Positions 20,954-31,845 of a DNA stretch of 64,000 nt are shown piece after piece. This stretch comes from Ilyonectria destructans. Taxonomy: Eukaryota; Ascomycota; Sordariomycetes; Hypocreales; Nectriaceae. The notes under the pieces were generated by a model. The model was given only the letters and a program-made list of their open reading frames with translations. It ran no database searches and was not told the origin of the DNA. Where the stretch lies: the NCBI GenBank assembly GCA_020740775.1, contig JAHEWK010000016.1, positions 558,001 to 622,000 on the forward strand, in the 5' to 3' direction. Made by a program: the position numbers and the translations under genes. The number at the start of each line of letters is the position of its first letter. Positions within the stretch are counted from its first letter, which is position 1.

Positions 20954-21308
20954 TGAATTGCAGAAGGGGCAGGAGTAATTCTTGGGCTCAGCCGAGAAAA
21001 GGTGCCCAAATTACAATTACAAAAGAGTGGCGAAGCAGTCCCCTCTCCAACACAGCCTCAGCCTCATGTACTGTGTAAGTCACTCTTAGCAGGTCTTCAT
21101 CGTGCCAGAGCAATTTACACCATCAGTTGTCTATGGAATTGGTAGCGGAATACTTCTCGCAGCCCAACCCAACCCAACCCGTTAGGCAACAATAATCACT
21201 CGTCACGCTTATAGTATATTCCTCATCGCCTCATATACCGCACATGGCAATTCATCCATTTTCACCTTCCGGCCACAATTATTAATTACCGCTTCTCTGA
21301 GCCATGGA

Positions 21309-22435
21309 ATGTATGACCTAGTCATCTTGCCTGATATGGAATCCCTTGATCAAAGTCTGAATTCCAAGCATCTTTCGCCCGAAACCAAAATCTTCATCAT
21401 CAAAGCCTTCTGGGGCCAAAAGCCGGCTGGCGCGCTGAACCCCACGTTGCTCTACGACGACAAGCTCTCAGACGCATTTCTCGAACCTTACTTCAGATAC
21501 TACTTTCAACAATGCGACTTGATCGCCAGCCATGATAATGGAAAATACTCCTCCTTAAATACGCATCGGGATGTCGCCCAAGTAGGTCTGGTCTTGCGAG
21601 ACGCCCAAGACCGAAAAGACGCCTTGCAGCAACTACCGAAATTGCTTGAGAGTGGTACAAAAGACCAGCACGAAAATACGATTTGTCTTGTTGCTAGACT
21701 CCTCCTCATGGTGCGGATTGGTGAAGTCCCGCACGAATTCCTTGGCGGCAGACACATCGAGTGGAAGGAGGGGAGCTTGAAAGACTTCATTCACGGCTAT
21801 TTTTCTACCCCTTCAGTACTCAATCATGAAAAGGTTAAGTTTGAGAAATCATTCAATGCACTGAGTGTTCAGTTGGTTGCAGGACTAGAAATCCGATGGA
21901 CGGACAACATGGCGGATCACCTGCGACTCGTGAACTTTGATACTGTTGTTTGCGTGTTTCATCATGCCGCATTCCTTCAACACCATCTTACCAAGTAAGC
22001 GGCATATCAATGTCACCCATGTCGTGTAGAGCTAACTGTATAAGCACAATGTTTCCTCCCGGTTTCATTCAAGAGACACTCAGCACCCTTGCTTTGCTCT
22101 TCCCCGAGTACGACAAAGAGATGAGAAACTGGTACCGGACGCAAGTTGCGAAACACAGGCTGGACGCAACTGCGATGAACAGCGGTCAACTAATTGCCGA
22201 TGAGCGACAAGTAGAGTCGTTCAAATACTGGCACGACCGCCTCGTGGTCTTAAAGCAGGTGTACGACGAATCGAGACCGAATTCAATATCTCAGTGGTGG
22301 CATGACCGCCGTAATGGTGTCCAATGGTACACGTTCTGGGTGGCTATTATTATTTTAGCTCTAACAATTTTCTTTGGTCTAGTGCAAAGTATTGAAGGGG
22401 CTTTGCAGGTTTATAAGGCTTTTAATTCGAATTAG
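21309..22435 (+). CDS. Uncharacterised protein with C-terminal transmembrane helix, 358 aa
   Basis: Two exons, 21309-21994 and 22045-22435 (50-bp intron, GTAAGC...AAG). The first in-frame ATG gives MYDLVILPDMESLDQSLNSK; an ATG at 21304 is out of frame. The body is soluble and mostly helical, with no domain I can name. Near the C-terminus, WYTFWVAIIILALTIFFGLV forms one membrane helix followed by QSIEGALQVYKAFNSN, a tail pattern common in fungal proteins of unknown role. The protein should be C-terminally anchored with its bulk in the cytosol. It shares a 355-bp divergent promoter with the Cys-nucleophile protease-like gene, so the two may act together. That link is inference from position only. 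Confidence 0.75.
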
Positions 22436-23140
22436 ATATCTCCCAGCCCTTGCCTTCCACCCTGGCCTTCGCTGGTGAACCGCGAGTTAAGATGGGCTGA
22501 TTGTCAGGACTAGATATCGAGAAGAAGGCGGCTAGCTAAACAAGAGTTGTGGGAGGAGTACTCAAACTTCCCTGTCGAGCAGCATGCCATACCCGAAAAA
22601 CATACGTACAGGGAAGATAACTGACCTAGATGACTTCACGGTCTCAATCAGGAGGCTTAGCACTCAGCCTGGACCTTCACTGTCAGCCAAGTGCGACGAG
22701 CAGCGATCCGGGTGATTTCTGTACCGTCTTCAGCAAGCTGCCGCTGCTATGGAACGCCGAGGACATGGACATGGAGATGGATACTAGAATCAGAATAGAC
22801 TAAATAGTAACTACCATTCTACAGATTCTCCATCGACGCATCCGTCATATCGTACCACCCCTAGCCTTATGGAAGATGGCTGCCAAAGTCAAGCTTTTCC
22901 AGCCTAAAAAGGCTGGAAATAGATCTAGACTGATATTTAAGCTGCTATTTCCTTCAAGCAGCCTATCCCTGACTACTTTACTTCTTTGCACTTGCTGATG
23001 CCTCTCTACTCGCGAGTATCTATTATCCCCACTCGCAAAATGACTTCCGTAACAAGAATGATCGTCGGCGCCGCCGACCCCAACCTATGAATGGGCCAGA
23101 ACCTAGGATGTAGCAAGGAATAGCGAATATATGCTTTTGG
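22436..23140. other. Intergenic; no gene seen
   Basis: Only a short perfect inverted repeat (22896-22919) stands out. No open frame is supported. Confidence 0.5.
22896..22919. repeat. 9-bp perfect inverted repeat with 6-nt loop
   Basis: TTTCCAGCC and GGCTGGAAA flank TAAAAA. It could be a transcription-end hairpin or the remnant of a transposon end; nothing decides between them. Confidence 0.5.
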
Positions 23141-23777
23141 TCAGAAGGCTCGACCGTGCTCCCTTACAGCGTTCTGATTCTCCAAGACAATATAGTCTAC
23201 ACCGATGACCATTCTCATAGATTCTAGGTCAATAAAGTTGGCATCGTCAGGCTGGATTGTGCCCAGGTACTCCGGATCACTTCCCATCGCCTGGAACGTT
23301 TCCAGATTGTGCACCCAAAACTCTGCAGCTCCATCAAATTCAAGGATGGGTAATGCCCCCTCGACACGGCCAAGGTCACGGAAATCTGGAGTAGAGTGAT
23401 ACTACAAAGGTCCAACGACGTTAGCTTGTGTTACAGAAGCAAATATACATCAAATGAACCCACTTGCTGATAGGAACGGAATGCCTTCACACCTGTGAGT
23501 ACTTCACCACGCCAAGTCGCAGGTGGAAGGGTTCTGCAAGGGCTGAGTGATTGTTGGCCCAGTAGCTATTGAACTCGTCCGGTGTGATGCCTTGCTTGCG
23601 ATTGTAGAAGATTTTGATATGGAACATTCGTTCCATGTTCATGGTACAAGAAGCCTTATACGTCATGCAGCAGCACTCCTCAGGAACAGTGTCATTCGGA
23701 TAATGGCTTGAGCAATGCTGAGAGAGGCCGTGGGCGGCAACGAAAGGGAGAATCGGGAGGAAGTTGCTGAGTTTCAT
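23141..23777 (-). CDS. EthD-domain protein with predicted signal peptide
   Basis: Two exons on the minus strand, 23777-23493 and 23401-23141, give 181 aa. From residue ~49 the protein is a typical EthD fold: ERMFHIKIFYNRKQGITPDE, FNSYWANNHSALAEPF, GVVKYSQYHSTPDF, then FWVHNLETFQAMGSD. EthD proteins are small dimeric alpha+beta barrels found in degradation and secondary-metabolite pathways, sometimes as cyclases or decarboxylases. The start chosen (MKLSNFLPILPFVAAHG) adds a signal-peptide-like leader and a Cys-rich spacer (HCSSHYPNDTVPEECCCMTY), unusual for EthD proteins, which are normally cytosolic. If translation began later, the leader would be untranslated, but the stretch is open and in frame. 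Confidence 0.75.
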
Positions 23778-24971
23778 TTTGAATTCGCGGTAAGTAGCTC
23801 CCTTGCTGACTGAAAGCTTTGTGATTAATATTTGGAGCGGCCCATGGACGCATCTTATATTCAATTCATTGAAGCAATCAATGATGCGTTTAAGCGGAGT
23901 ACTATTAGTGTGAGCAGTAAGCTTACGATATAACCACAGTCTGGCCGTCTGCCACGGCCATAAGACATTCCGTGCGCTTCAGGTCGCAAAACGATAGCCG
24001 TTCGTGGAGTAGTACACTGCCAGCTTGGTTGTCATCATCGAGAATCGAAGGACTACGGAGAATTTAAATTAACGTAGTGCAATTGTATCCTAAGTACGGT
24101 GCATCCACGGTAAACCTGGCAACGGTGCAGCTGATACCAAGATTGGACCTGGGTCGAGGAGAGCAACCCATCTCTCCAGTCCCCTGGAACACTGATGCAT
24201 GACTGGGCTGTGCTGAGGAGGGCCCTCTGCGGAATTGGGCCTGTCTGGAAGGGCCGAAGCAGCATTTGCAATGATACAACTTTGTAAAAGCCCATTCAGC
24301 GCATGATGTCGTGGAATGGGTACAGGGCTTTGCGCTGCCTGTCTGGCGCTGCTGTCTCAATCTGAGGGTGAAGACAATGGTTTGGAACCTGGCCAAGCAG
24401 TTATCATGGAGGGCAATTGTATCTACGTCATTTTTTACCCTATCTTACGTGATACAGTAAACTAACTTTGCTCTAAAACGCTTGTCATAATAGGACTTGG
24501 GCTCGAGGGACGGTTGAACAACACCATATCGGGGAGAGTCATTGTGCATAATGAGTGGCCTTGTAACGGAAATCACCGAGGGTTATTGCATCATCTGCAG
24601 TGAGAATAACAGGCGCTAATCGAGGTTTGGGTCAAACGACCGCGAAAGGTGGTCATCTTACGTGCGGGCAATGTGTTGTCAAGTACAACAGGTAAGGACG
24701 AACATCGCCAAGACGGAGAACTATGCCATTTAAGGAAATAATTTTGCGAGGTGCTTTTGACGTGCGGAGTCGCATTTCACAGCCTGTCAGACCGGGGCAG
24801 GGAACTGAGCATTAACTGCGCATTAGCTGAAAGCCCGGAAATACTGGTACAGAAACTGAGGTGGTCTATATAAACAACCTATCAGAGAGTGGCTAAGGGT
24901 CATGCACTATTTGGAGCTCTCGCAAAACAACTTCCGCTTCAGTCGACACTCACCCAGCAGCAATTTCCGAA
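23778..24971. other. Intergenic; promoter region of two divergent genes
   Basis: No supported gene. The short open frames around 24050-24400 have no family resemblance or splice support. The region must hold the promoters of the EthD gene (minus) and the Zn(II)2Cys6 gene (plus). Confidence 0.45.
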
Positions 24972-26585
24972 ATGGTCAACCTCGGGCGCTCAAAAGGTTG
25001 TCAAACCTGCAAGCAAAGACGGATCAAATGCGACGAGGGCAAGCCCAATTGCCAGCGCTGCCTGCATGCCGGTCGCGAATGCGGAGGCTACATAAAAAAG
25101 TCCGTCAATCTCAGGTTTAGAGATGGCCTCAATTTAGCCCCAAAGCCACGGCGCCAACCCCATCAAGCCGCTCTGGTGTTAGCAGAGGCTCGAAAGCCAT
25201 CACTTATCCCTGCACTCTCACCGGTCCAACGAGACGTCGCCCTGGGCTTCTTCGTCAACTGCTTCTCTACCACGGGCAGGAACTGCGAATCTGCGCGAGG
25301 CTTATTCGAGATAATGGGTCCCGCTGTTGCAAAAGAGCACCCTTCTTCAGCTGTCTCGGTTGCAGTGACTGCCGTCGCGATGAAGATGCATGCTCTGTGG
25401 CGCCATGGAGCAAAAGCCTTGCCCTCACCGCAATGTTTAGAGACACATTCCCTGGCGTTGAGCCGCCTTCAACAGGCTCTCCGGGATCAAAAGGAGTTGA
25501 GGAGTAAGTCAACAGTCCTCGCAGCCCTTGTACTTCAATGCCACGAGACTCTCGCGGCTGCTTGGGACCAAAGACAGCCTGCCTGCACGCACCACGAGGG
25601 AGCTGTGGCCTTGTTCCTAAGTCAATCGCCCGACGTTGACGGCAGCGCCCTGTACGACACCCACCTCTTGACGTACATTTTGCACGATGAAGTCTCATCG
25701 GCCCTCCGCGAACAGCGACCCGTCTCGCCACGCATTTGCTTATGGATCAGCGGCGACGACAAACCCTTGAGCCCAAGCTCCACCCTCGATCTCATCGGCG
25801 TCTCGATTGCCAAAATTCAAGTCCGATTCTTGCGGCTGCTCGATCAAGCTCAACCAGACCCGACTCCACGCCAGGCACAAAGTGATATCGAGAAACTGTG
25901 GGTAGACATCAGATCCGCAGACAACGAGCTCATTAGGTGGTTTAAAACTTTTCCCAGGGCGTGGCGGCCATTGAAGGTACGGCAAGCCAAAGAAGCAGAT
26001 CCTCCCATTATAAGCTATTCAGCTGGCTATGATATTTATCCTTCTATTGCAATCGCAGCGGTTTGGAATACGTGGAGATGCTACCGTCTGATGCTTCTCA
26101 GAATGGCACTTGTGTTACTTCACGAGAAAGCGGATGCTATCCTGGTAGGCATCACCAACAGCCACGGCTTCGATACAACGACAAAAGTGATGTCCTGGGT
26201 CGAGGACAATATCCAGTCGCTATTTGACTCGGTATGCGACAGCGTCCCCTTTCATCTTGGCAATTGCATTCGCAGGTCTACGCTCTACGACTTTACGGAC
26301 CCTGGCATTGTTCATCCGAGCTATCATGATCTGTCGCTACATGAGGCCATCTTGCTCGAGCACCCCAACAGCAATCGCTTCATGTCTTTCGAAGATCATA
26401 GACATAATGTTATAGCCCAAGGACCGTGGCACATTCTAAGCCCACTGAGTCACCTTCTCCGGCTATTGTCTTCCAGGTTTGGTCACCTCTTGGCTCAAAA
26501 GCTGAGGCAAGGCCAGAAGGACTGGATTCAGCAGCAACTAACTCGCGCGACAGTAGTATTGGACTGGGATCATACAAAGAAGTAG
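24972..26585 (+). CDS. Zn(II)2Cys6 transcription factor, 537 aa
   Basis: A single exon of 537 codons. The zinc cluster at residues 10-37 reads GCQTCKQRRIKCDEGKPNCQ then RCLHAGREC, i.e. C-X2-C-X6-C-X6-C-X2-C-X6-C, directly after the start MVNLGRSKG. The remainder (HETLAAAWDQRQPACTHHEG and YDIYPSIAIAAVWNTWRCYR) matches the fungal transcription factor region of the type seen in C6 proteins of unknown targets. It should be a nuclear activator or repressor. The nearest neighbour, the EthD gene, is divergent and a candidate target. No introns and no defects were seen. Confidence 0.9.
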   Translation: MVNLGRSKGCQTCKQRRIKCDEGKPNCQRCLHAGRECGGYIKKSVNLRFRDGLNLAPKPRRQPHQAALVLAEARKPSLIPALSPVQRDVALGFFVNCFSTTGRNCESARGLFEIMGPAVAKEHPSSAVSVAVTAVAMKMHALWRHGAKALPSPQCLETHSLALSRLQQALRDQKELRSKSTVLAALVLQCHETLAAAWDQRQPACTHHEGAVALFLSQSPDVDGSALYDTHLLTYILHDEVSSALREQRPVSPRICLWISGDDKPLSPSSTLDLIGVSIAKIQVRFLRLLDQAQPDPTPRQAQSDIEKLWVDIRSADNELIRWFKTFPRAWRPLKVRQAKEADPPIISYSAGYDIYPSIAIAAVWNTWRCYRLMLLRMALVLLHEKADAILVGITNSHGFDTTTKVMSWVEDNIQSLFDSVCDSVPFHLGNCIRRSTLYDFTDPGIVHPSYHDLSLHEAILLEHPNSNRFMSFEDHRHNVIAQGPWHILSPLSHLLRLLSSRFGHLLAQKLRQGQKDWIQQQLTRATVVLDWDHTKK

Positions 26586-29317
26586 GCAAAGACATCGCGA
26601 CACCAACTTTTATCAGAAAGGGAAAAGTAGCTTTTACAATGCGTGGGGGAAATGAGCAACAGAGAGGCTAAAAGGCCCAACAGCCCACCCAAAAGGAAGG
26701 TGGAAGCTGTAATGGCGGCGCGTCTTCAATAGCGGGAAAGGGTGAATTTAAAGATGATAGAAATGAACAACAGAGACAAGATAATAGGTATACTACAATA
26801 GGTATTATTTGATTCAATGATTCATGAAGAGGTGACGTATTAATGGGCTAAAATACTACCAATTGAACAATCTGTAGATAGTAGCTAATGATGATTGCAA
26901 AAAGTTCGATTTGATGACCCAAAATCCTCCCTAGAAGACCACAAGACTGACTCATCAGACCGAGCGAATAACCATAGCTAAGCCGGGATATCCCAAAGAA
27001 GACAGCTGGCCGTGGGCTCCTTCCCAAAAATGCAGAAAGCTTCAATTTCCCCTGTTTTACCCCAAAGACCTTAAATCCCTGACACAATAACAAACCGTAA
27101 TCCGCCTTAACTTGCCTATTCCGTCTTATAACAATAGAGCTACGCTTAGCTACTATTATTTCATTTATAGTCCGAGAATAGGCTCTTATGCAACTCAGAC
27201 CCTACCAACTACGTCATATTTCAGCCAGTTTGGTCGTTGAGATACGCCGAGTTTTGCAACGAGCTGGTGTGATGCGCCAATCCCGATACCGAACTCGCCT
27301 CAGTAGCCGTCACTGCAAAACTGCTACCGCCTGTCGCAGCTCGATGCAGGTCGGCAGATGTTTTCAATCTGTGTCGAAGGCTGGTTGCAGTCTTTTCGCC
27401 CTTGAAGCCAATGACCCGCTCCTAGGGAGCGCTAGGCCTATCCCTATCTTCGCCAACTATCAAAGCCCCATATTCATGTGATAGGGTCCGACGGGGAGTG
27501 TAAACGGTTGTAGCGGCACGTTGGACCAGTGTGTTTGCCACTGTTTGGCAATTGCCATCCACAAGGTCGTATTGACAACGCAAGTGGACATCACAGATTT
27601 CCTGTGCTGCCCGAGCTATTCAGCAACCGGGAGGTACGAGTCGTGGTGTAGCTAACATACTAATAGCTAGGATTTCTTCGTTTCTCAATGACGTTGCGAC
27701 CTTAGTGTCGTGAAACAGCAACTCGCGCGAATTCTTTGACTCTTCGGCAGTGCGTTGCTTCCCAGAGCGTGCTGGAATACCTACTCCACCACCTGGCCGA
27801 TACAAGTCAAAATACATTCCTCCATCCGCATCGGAGGTGGCGCCGACAAGGATCCCCCAATGCTGCAGATGTGGTGGAAGGCTGAGCGCTTGCCCTAATG
27901 TGCAGCATTCCAGAGCCGATCAGATTATCTTCTTGTTCTTTATTAATATGTCTTGGATGGCTGTAGATAGTTGCGTTGCCCGGCGTCGTTGGGGACACGT
28001 GGAGAAGCAATTATCACCATCACATTCCTCATCAGTCATGCGTCATAATTGTAGTTTCGGACGTTGTAAAATCCAATCAGATACGTCGCCGGTCATTCAA
28101 GACGGTTGTAGGTTTAGTGGGTCGTTCAGCCGTAAGGAGCTTAAGATGCGTGAAACTATTGACGACCGGACTCGCTTCGTCGCGGTTCTATTGAAAATGG
28201 CGGTCTAGGGCGCGCGTCACATTGCACTCCGGTCAACATCGGCGATGTGTCTTTTTAAGTTGATGGCTGCATCAGCGAAGAGCACAGCTTTGCTAGAAGA
28301 TGCCATTGGCCGTGGATTTTTGATATATGACAGTCCTGGCTCACGTCCCTGCATGTCTCGGATGAACTGGACCATTGGGCGTCGATTCGTGGTCCCCGAC
28401 AGGCCTGTCTAGTCCCGGTAGTGCCCGGGCGGGTCGCTGCATGTGAAGAGAGTCCCACGTCAGCGCTAATAAAGCTGGTGAATCCATTTACTGCCATGTT
28501 GATGACGAAAGTACGGCTTCTTATTCGTGGCCCTACGTCCTGTGGAGTACGACAGGTGGTGGCCGATAGTCATGGCGCTGAGACAACCTTAACCCAGGTG
28601 CCGTGTCTAGACTCAAGCAGTGCATTGCTCCGCCTCAGCTCGAGTTCCCTTCGGACGTTGTGCGAAAATTAGACGAGCCAGGCCCCAGCGGCGGAATCAC
28701 CGCGTGGTCAGCGGCCACCTTCATCGGTACGACTGCATTGCTTACATGGCTGCGTCCTGATGGCTGCATCCTGAACAGCGAGGCTTGTGGATGGCCTCAT
28801 CGTCGCACCCGCAACAATCTCGTGAAGCCCCGCACGAGCTCGCACTCTATTCCGCTCCTCTCCCGCTGTAGCTCCCGCTCTGGCTGCGGCCCGACTGGAA
28901 GCTGAAGGCGAAGTCTCAAAATGGGTTCCACATAATCGGGCCCAGCGTCGTTAGCTTCCGGTCCAGGCCCTTCGGAGGCGTATCGACCGTAAACTATCAC
29001 AATTCTTCCCCTCCCTCTATTCCACTTTACGCTTTGTGGCAGAGACATTTGACGTTTGTGGCTGGCTGGGGCTGAAGCTTACCGTGAGATTCCCTCCGCC
29101 TTTTCCATAATGCTCGACGCCGGCAGACGATGGCAACATGCTGCCAAGATGCGGGGCAATGGCAAACAAGACGCGTGTTACCAAAAAGACACCAAAGTAA
29201 CAGAGGACAAGTGATACTCAGCTTCCTATAAATTAATAGGCGGTCCTCCTAGCTTCTCTCCCATTCCCCAAACCTCACCCACAATCTTCCATTCGACCAA
29301 CTTGGCAAAACGCAAAG
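26586..29317. other. 2.7-kb stretch without a supported gene
   Basis: Balanced GC with several open frames of 60-150 codons overlapping on both strands. None shows a domain, a signal peptide or a workable exon chain. The frames around 27750-28210 and 28600-28905 are the longest. The last ~100 bp carry the lipoxygenase promoter. Confidence 0.4.
29227..29232 (+). promoter_or_regulatory. TATA box candidate of the lipoxygenase gene
   Basis: TATAAA 91 bp before the lipoxygenase ATG, followed by a pyrimidine-rich stretch (29245-29300) as is common before fungal start codons. Confidence 0.4.
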
Positions 29318-31559
29318 ATGGTTGTCACTATCCCTTCCCTGCCTGTGCTGCCGCCCACTGCGCCTGATGTTCCTACCTCAAACACCATCCTGGAGCAGCC
29401 GACTCTTGCGGACAAGAAAGGGCTAAATGTCGACATCAAGGACGTGGCCTTCACAGACATCGACCCCGGTGTTTTCAACAGCGAGCTTGTCAAGTTGAAG
29501 CTCTATGTCAAGCCCATCGCCAGCGACCTGACCAAGGACCCCAAGGACGGAGGCGGCAACATTGAGGAGGGTACCTACGCAGGAACCCAGGCTGCCCTGA
29601 CCCATGCCTACAGTCGAATTGAGCGCAGGTAAATCTCCTTTGTGCTTGCCATCATATCTGACCCGACACTGACAATGATGCAGTTACGAGTCCTACTTTG
29701 ATGTCTTGCAAGTCGAGCCTACTCTGCCTCGCCTGGCAGACCTTTCGGCCAAGCAGAACATCTACCAGTATTCGTCCTATCCCCTTGGCGATGATGGAAA
29801 GCCTGCCCAGTACCCTCCCCACCTGCAGACCATCCCCAAAGATGATCAAGTCAGCCAATTGAAGATCTTCAACGCGCTCGGTCTTGCCGAGACGAAGCAG
29901 TTGTTGACGCAGGTCATCCCAACCACCTTCCTTGGCAAGACCGCGGCTTGGATCTTCCACCACTTCAACGGTGACATCTCCGAGGCGGCAGACCAGGGTC
30001 TTACCATCAAGGCCTACGAGGATTACAACAAGAACAACCGCAAGTCCGGCACAGACATTGAATCGGGCCAGAACATCGGTCTCTTGGCCGACTGGTTCAC
30101 TGATCGCCGCTTTGCTGAGCAGTCGCTCACTGGCACCAACCCTACAACCCTCATCTCGGTTGCCAAGCTCAAGGACAACCTCTTGGCTGAGTTCATCGAG
30201 ACTGCCGGGCGGGAAAAGTACGACTTCTGGGCCAAGGAGCTCCCCAAGAAGGACCCCAAGTCGCTCTTCGTCCAGGACTGCCGCTACTTCCGCGCCGCCG
30301 TCCATGCCGGGTCCAATGATGAGTTGAGCGCCGTGGACGCAGTCTCAAACACGAGCTGGGCCTGCGCGGCTGTGACGCTCTTCGAGCTTTACCCCAATGG
30401 CAAGCTCCACCCCATCGCCATTGTCTGCGACTACAAGACCGACATGAAGAGCTCGGTCACCATCTTCAACAAGAGGCATCTGCCCACTGATTCGTCCACC
30501 GGAGAGGCCACTGACTGGCCCTGGCGATACGCCAAGACGTGTGCTCAGGTCTCTGACTGGCTCCGCCACGAGATTGGTGTGCATCTGACTCGTGCTCATC
30601 TCATTGAGGAGGCCTTGATTGTGGGCACCCACCGTGCCATCCCCATGACGCACATTGTCTACAAGGTTCTGGAGCCCCACTGGTTCAAGACGCTTTCCCT
30701 CAACGCGGCTGCGCGAGAGACTCTTGTGCCGCAGCTTGTCAAGGAATTGGTCGGTTTCAAGGAAGAACAGCTGTACCAGTTCATCCGTTCCGACTTTGAG
30801 AGCTTCGACTACGTCGGAAGCTATGTGCCCAACGACCTCGACAACCGAGGATTCCCCAACACGGCTGATGGCCTCAAGGGCGAGAAGTACAAGAACTACG
30901 CTTACGCCAAGAACATGCTGTCCATGTGGAGCACCATCCGATCTTACGTCAAGGAGATGCTCGCGATTGCATACGACGAGAACACCCCGGGCAAGAGGGT
31001 TCAAGACGACGACGTTCTGAAGAAGTGGACCAACGAGATCCGCACCGGGGGCTGGATCAAGACATTCCCAGACATCAAGACCCTGGACGATCTCTGCGAC
31101 GCCATCACCATGAGCATCCACATTGCGGCTCCCTTCCACACCGCCGTCAACTACCTCCAGAGCTTCTACCAGTCGTTTGTCCTCGCCAAGCCTCCGGCTC
31201 TCTGCAACCCGTTGCCTCAGAATCTCCAGGAGCTCAACGCCTATACGGAGAGGAGTCTCATCGCGGCGCTGCCTTGTGGCCGACAGCGGCAGTGGCTGCT
31301 CTCAGTCCAGGTCCCCTGGCTGCTCAGCTTCAAGGTTCCCGATGAGCGGAGTCTCCTTTCGTTCGCTCAGTCTCAGTGGAACACCCACCGCCGAGGCAAT
31401 GCCGAGGACCTCAAGATTGCAGCAGCAAGCGAGACCCTGTACAAGAATCTGCAGGGGCTTATCAAGGAGTATGTCTTAACTTCTCAAGCCATGGACAAGG
31501 GCTCCATTCCCTACACGGTTTTGGATCCGGCCAATACTGCGGTGTCGATTCTTATTTAA
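29318..31559 (+). CDS. Lipoxygenase
   Basis: Two exons, 29318-29628 and 29684-31559, give 728 aa. It should insert O2 into polyunsaturated fatty acids to form hydroperoxides. Metal ligands can be read: H404 and H409 in GVHLTRAHLIEEA (H-x4-H), H589 and N593 in FHTAVNY (H-x3-N), and the C-terminal carboxylate of I728 (TAVSILI). A terminal Ile is usual for iron lipoxygenases and Val for fungal Mn enzymes; metal choice stays open. The N-terminus (MVVTIPSLPVLPPTAP) shows no signal peptide, so it is probably intracellular, unlike the secreted Mn-lipoxygenases. The usual PLAT domain of plant enzymes is absent. It converges with an MFS exporter (287 bp apart). Codon use is strongly biased to C-ending codons, suggesting good expression. 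Confidence 0.93.
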
Positions 31560-31845
31560 AATACTCGTAGTATTGAATTGAAACTGCCAGTTCTTGGTAC
31601 CAATGAATTTACGTTTTCCATGAGAAATCGGAACACTACCGATGTGATCATGTTCCACTGTGAAGTAATGGGTGATTTATCTATGCATCGTGACGGCAGA
31701 ACCCATCTAGCTCAGACTACTATCCCATTCAGGCCTCTACCGTTTGTATACAGGAGAAATGCGCGGTATAGATCTAAACAAACAACAACTATATTGCGGA
31801 AGATTTATAAGAGAAACTTTAGACAGTTCTCAATTAATAAATAGC

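Noticed and set aside
25267..25731. 154-codon minus-strand frame inside the second Zn(II)2Cys6 gene
   Set aside because: Antisense to a clear single-exon regulator; Arg/Gly-rich and without family resemblance.
29652..31139. Long open frames (217 and 264 codons) on the minus strand
   Set aside because: They lie exactly antisense to the lipoxygenase and arise from its C-ending codon bias; no domain or start context supports them.
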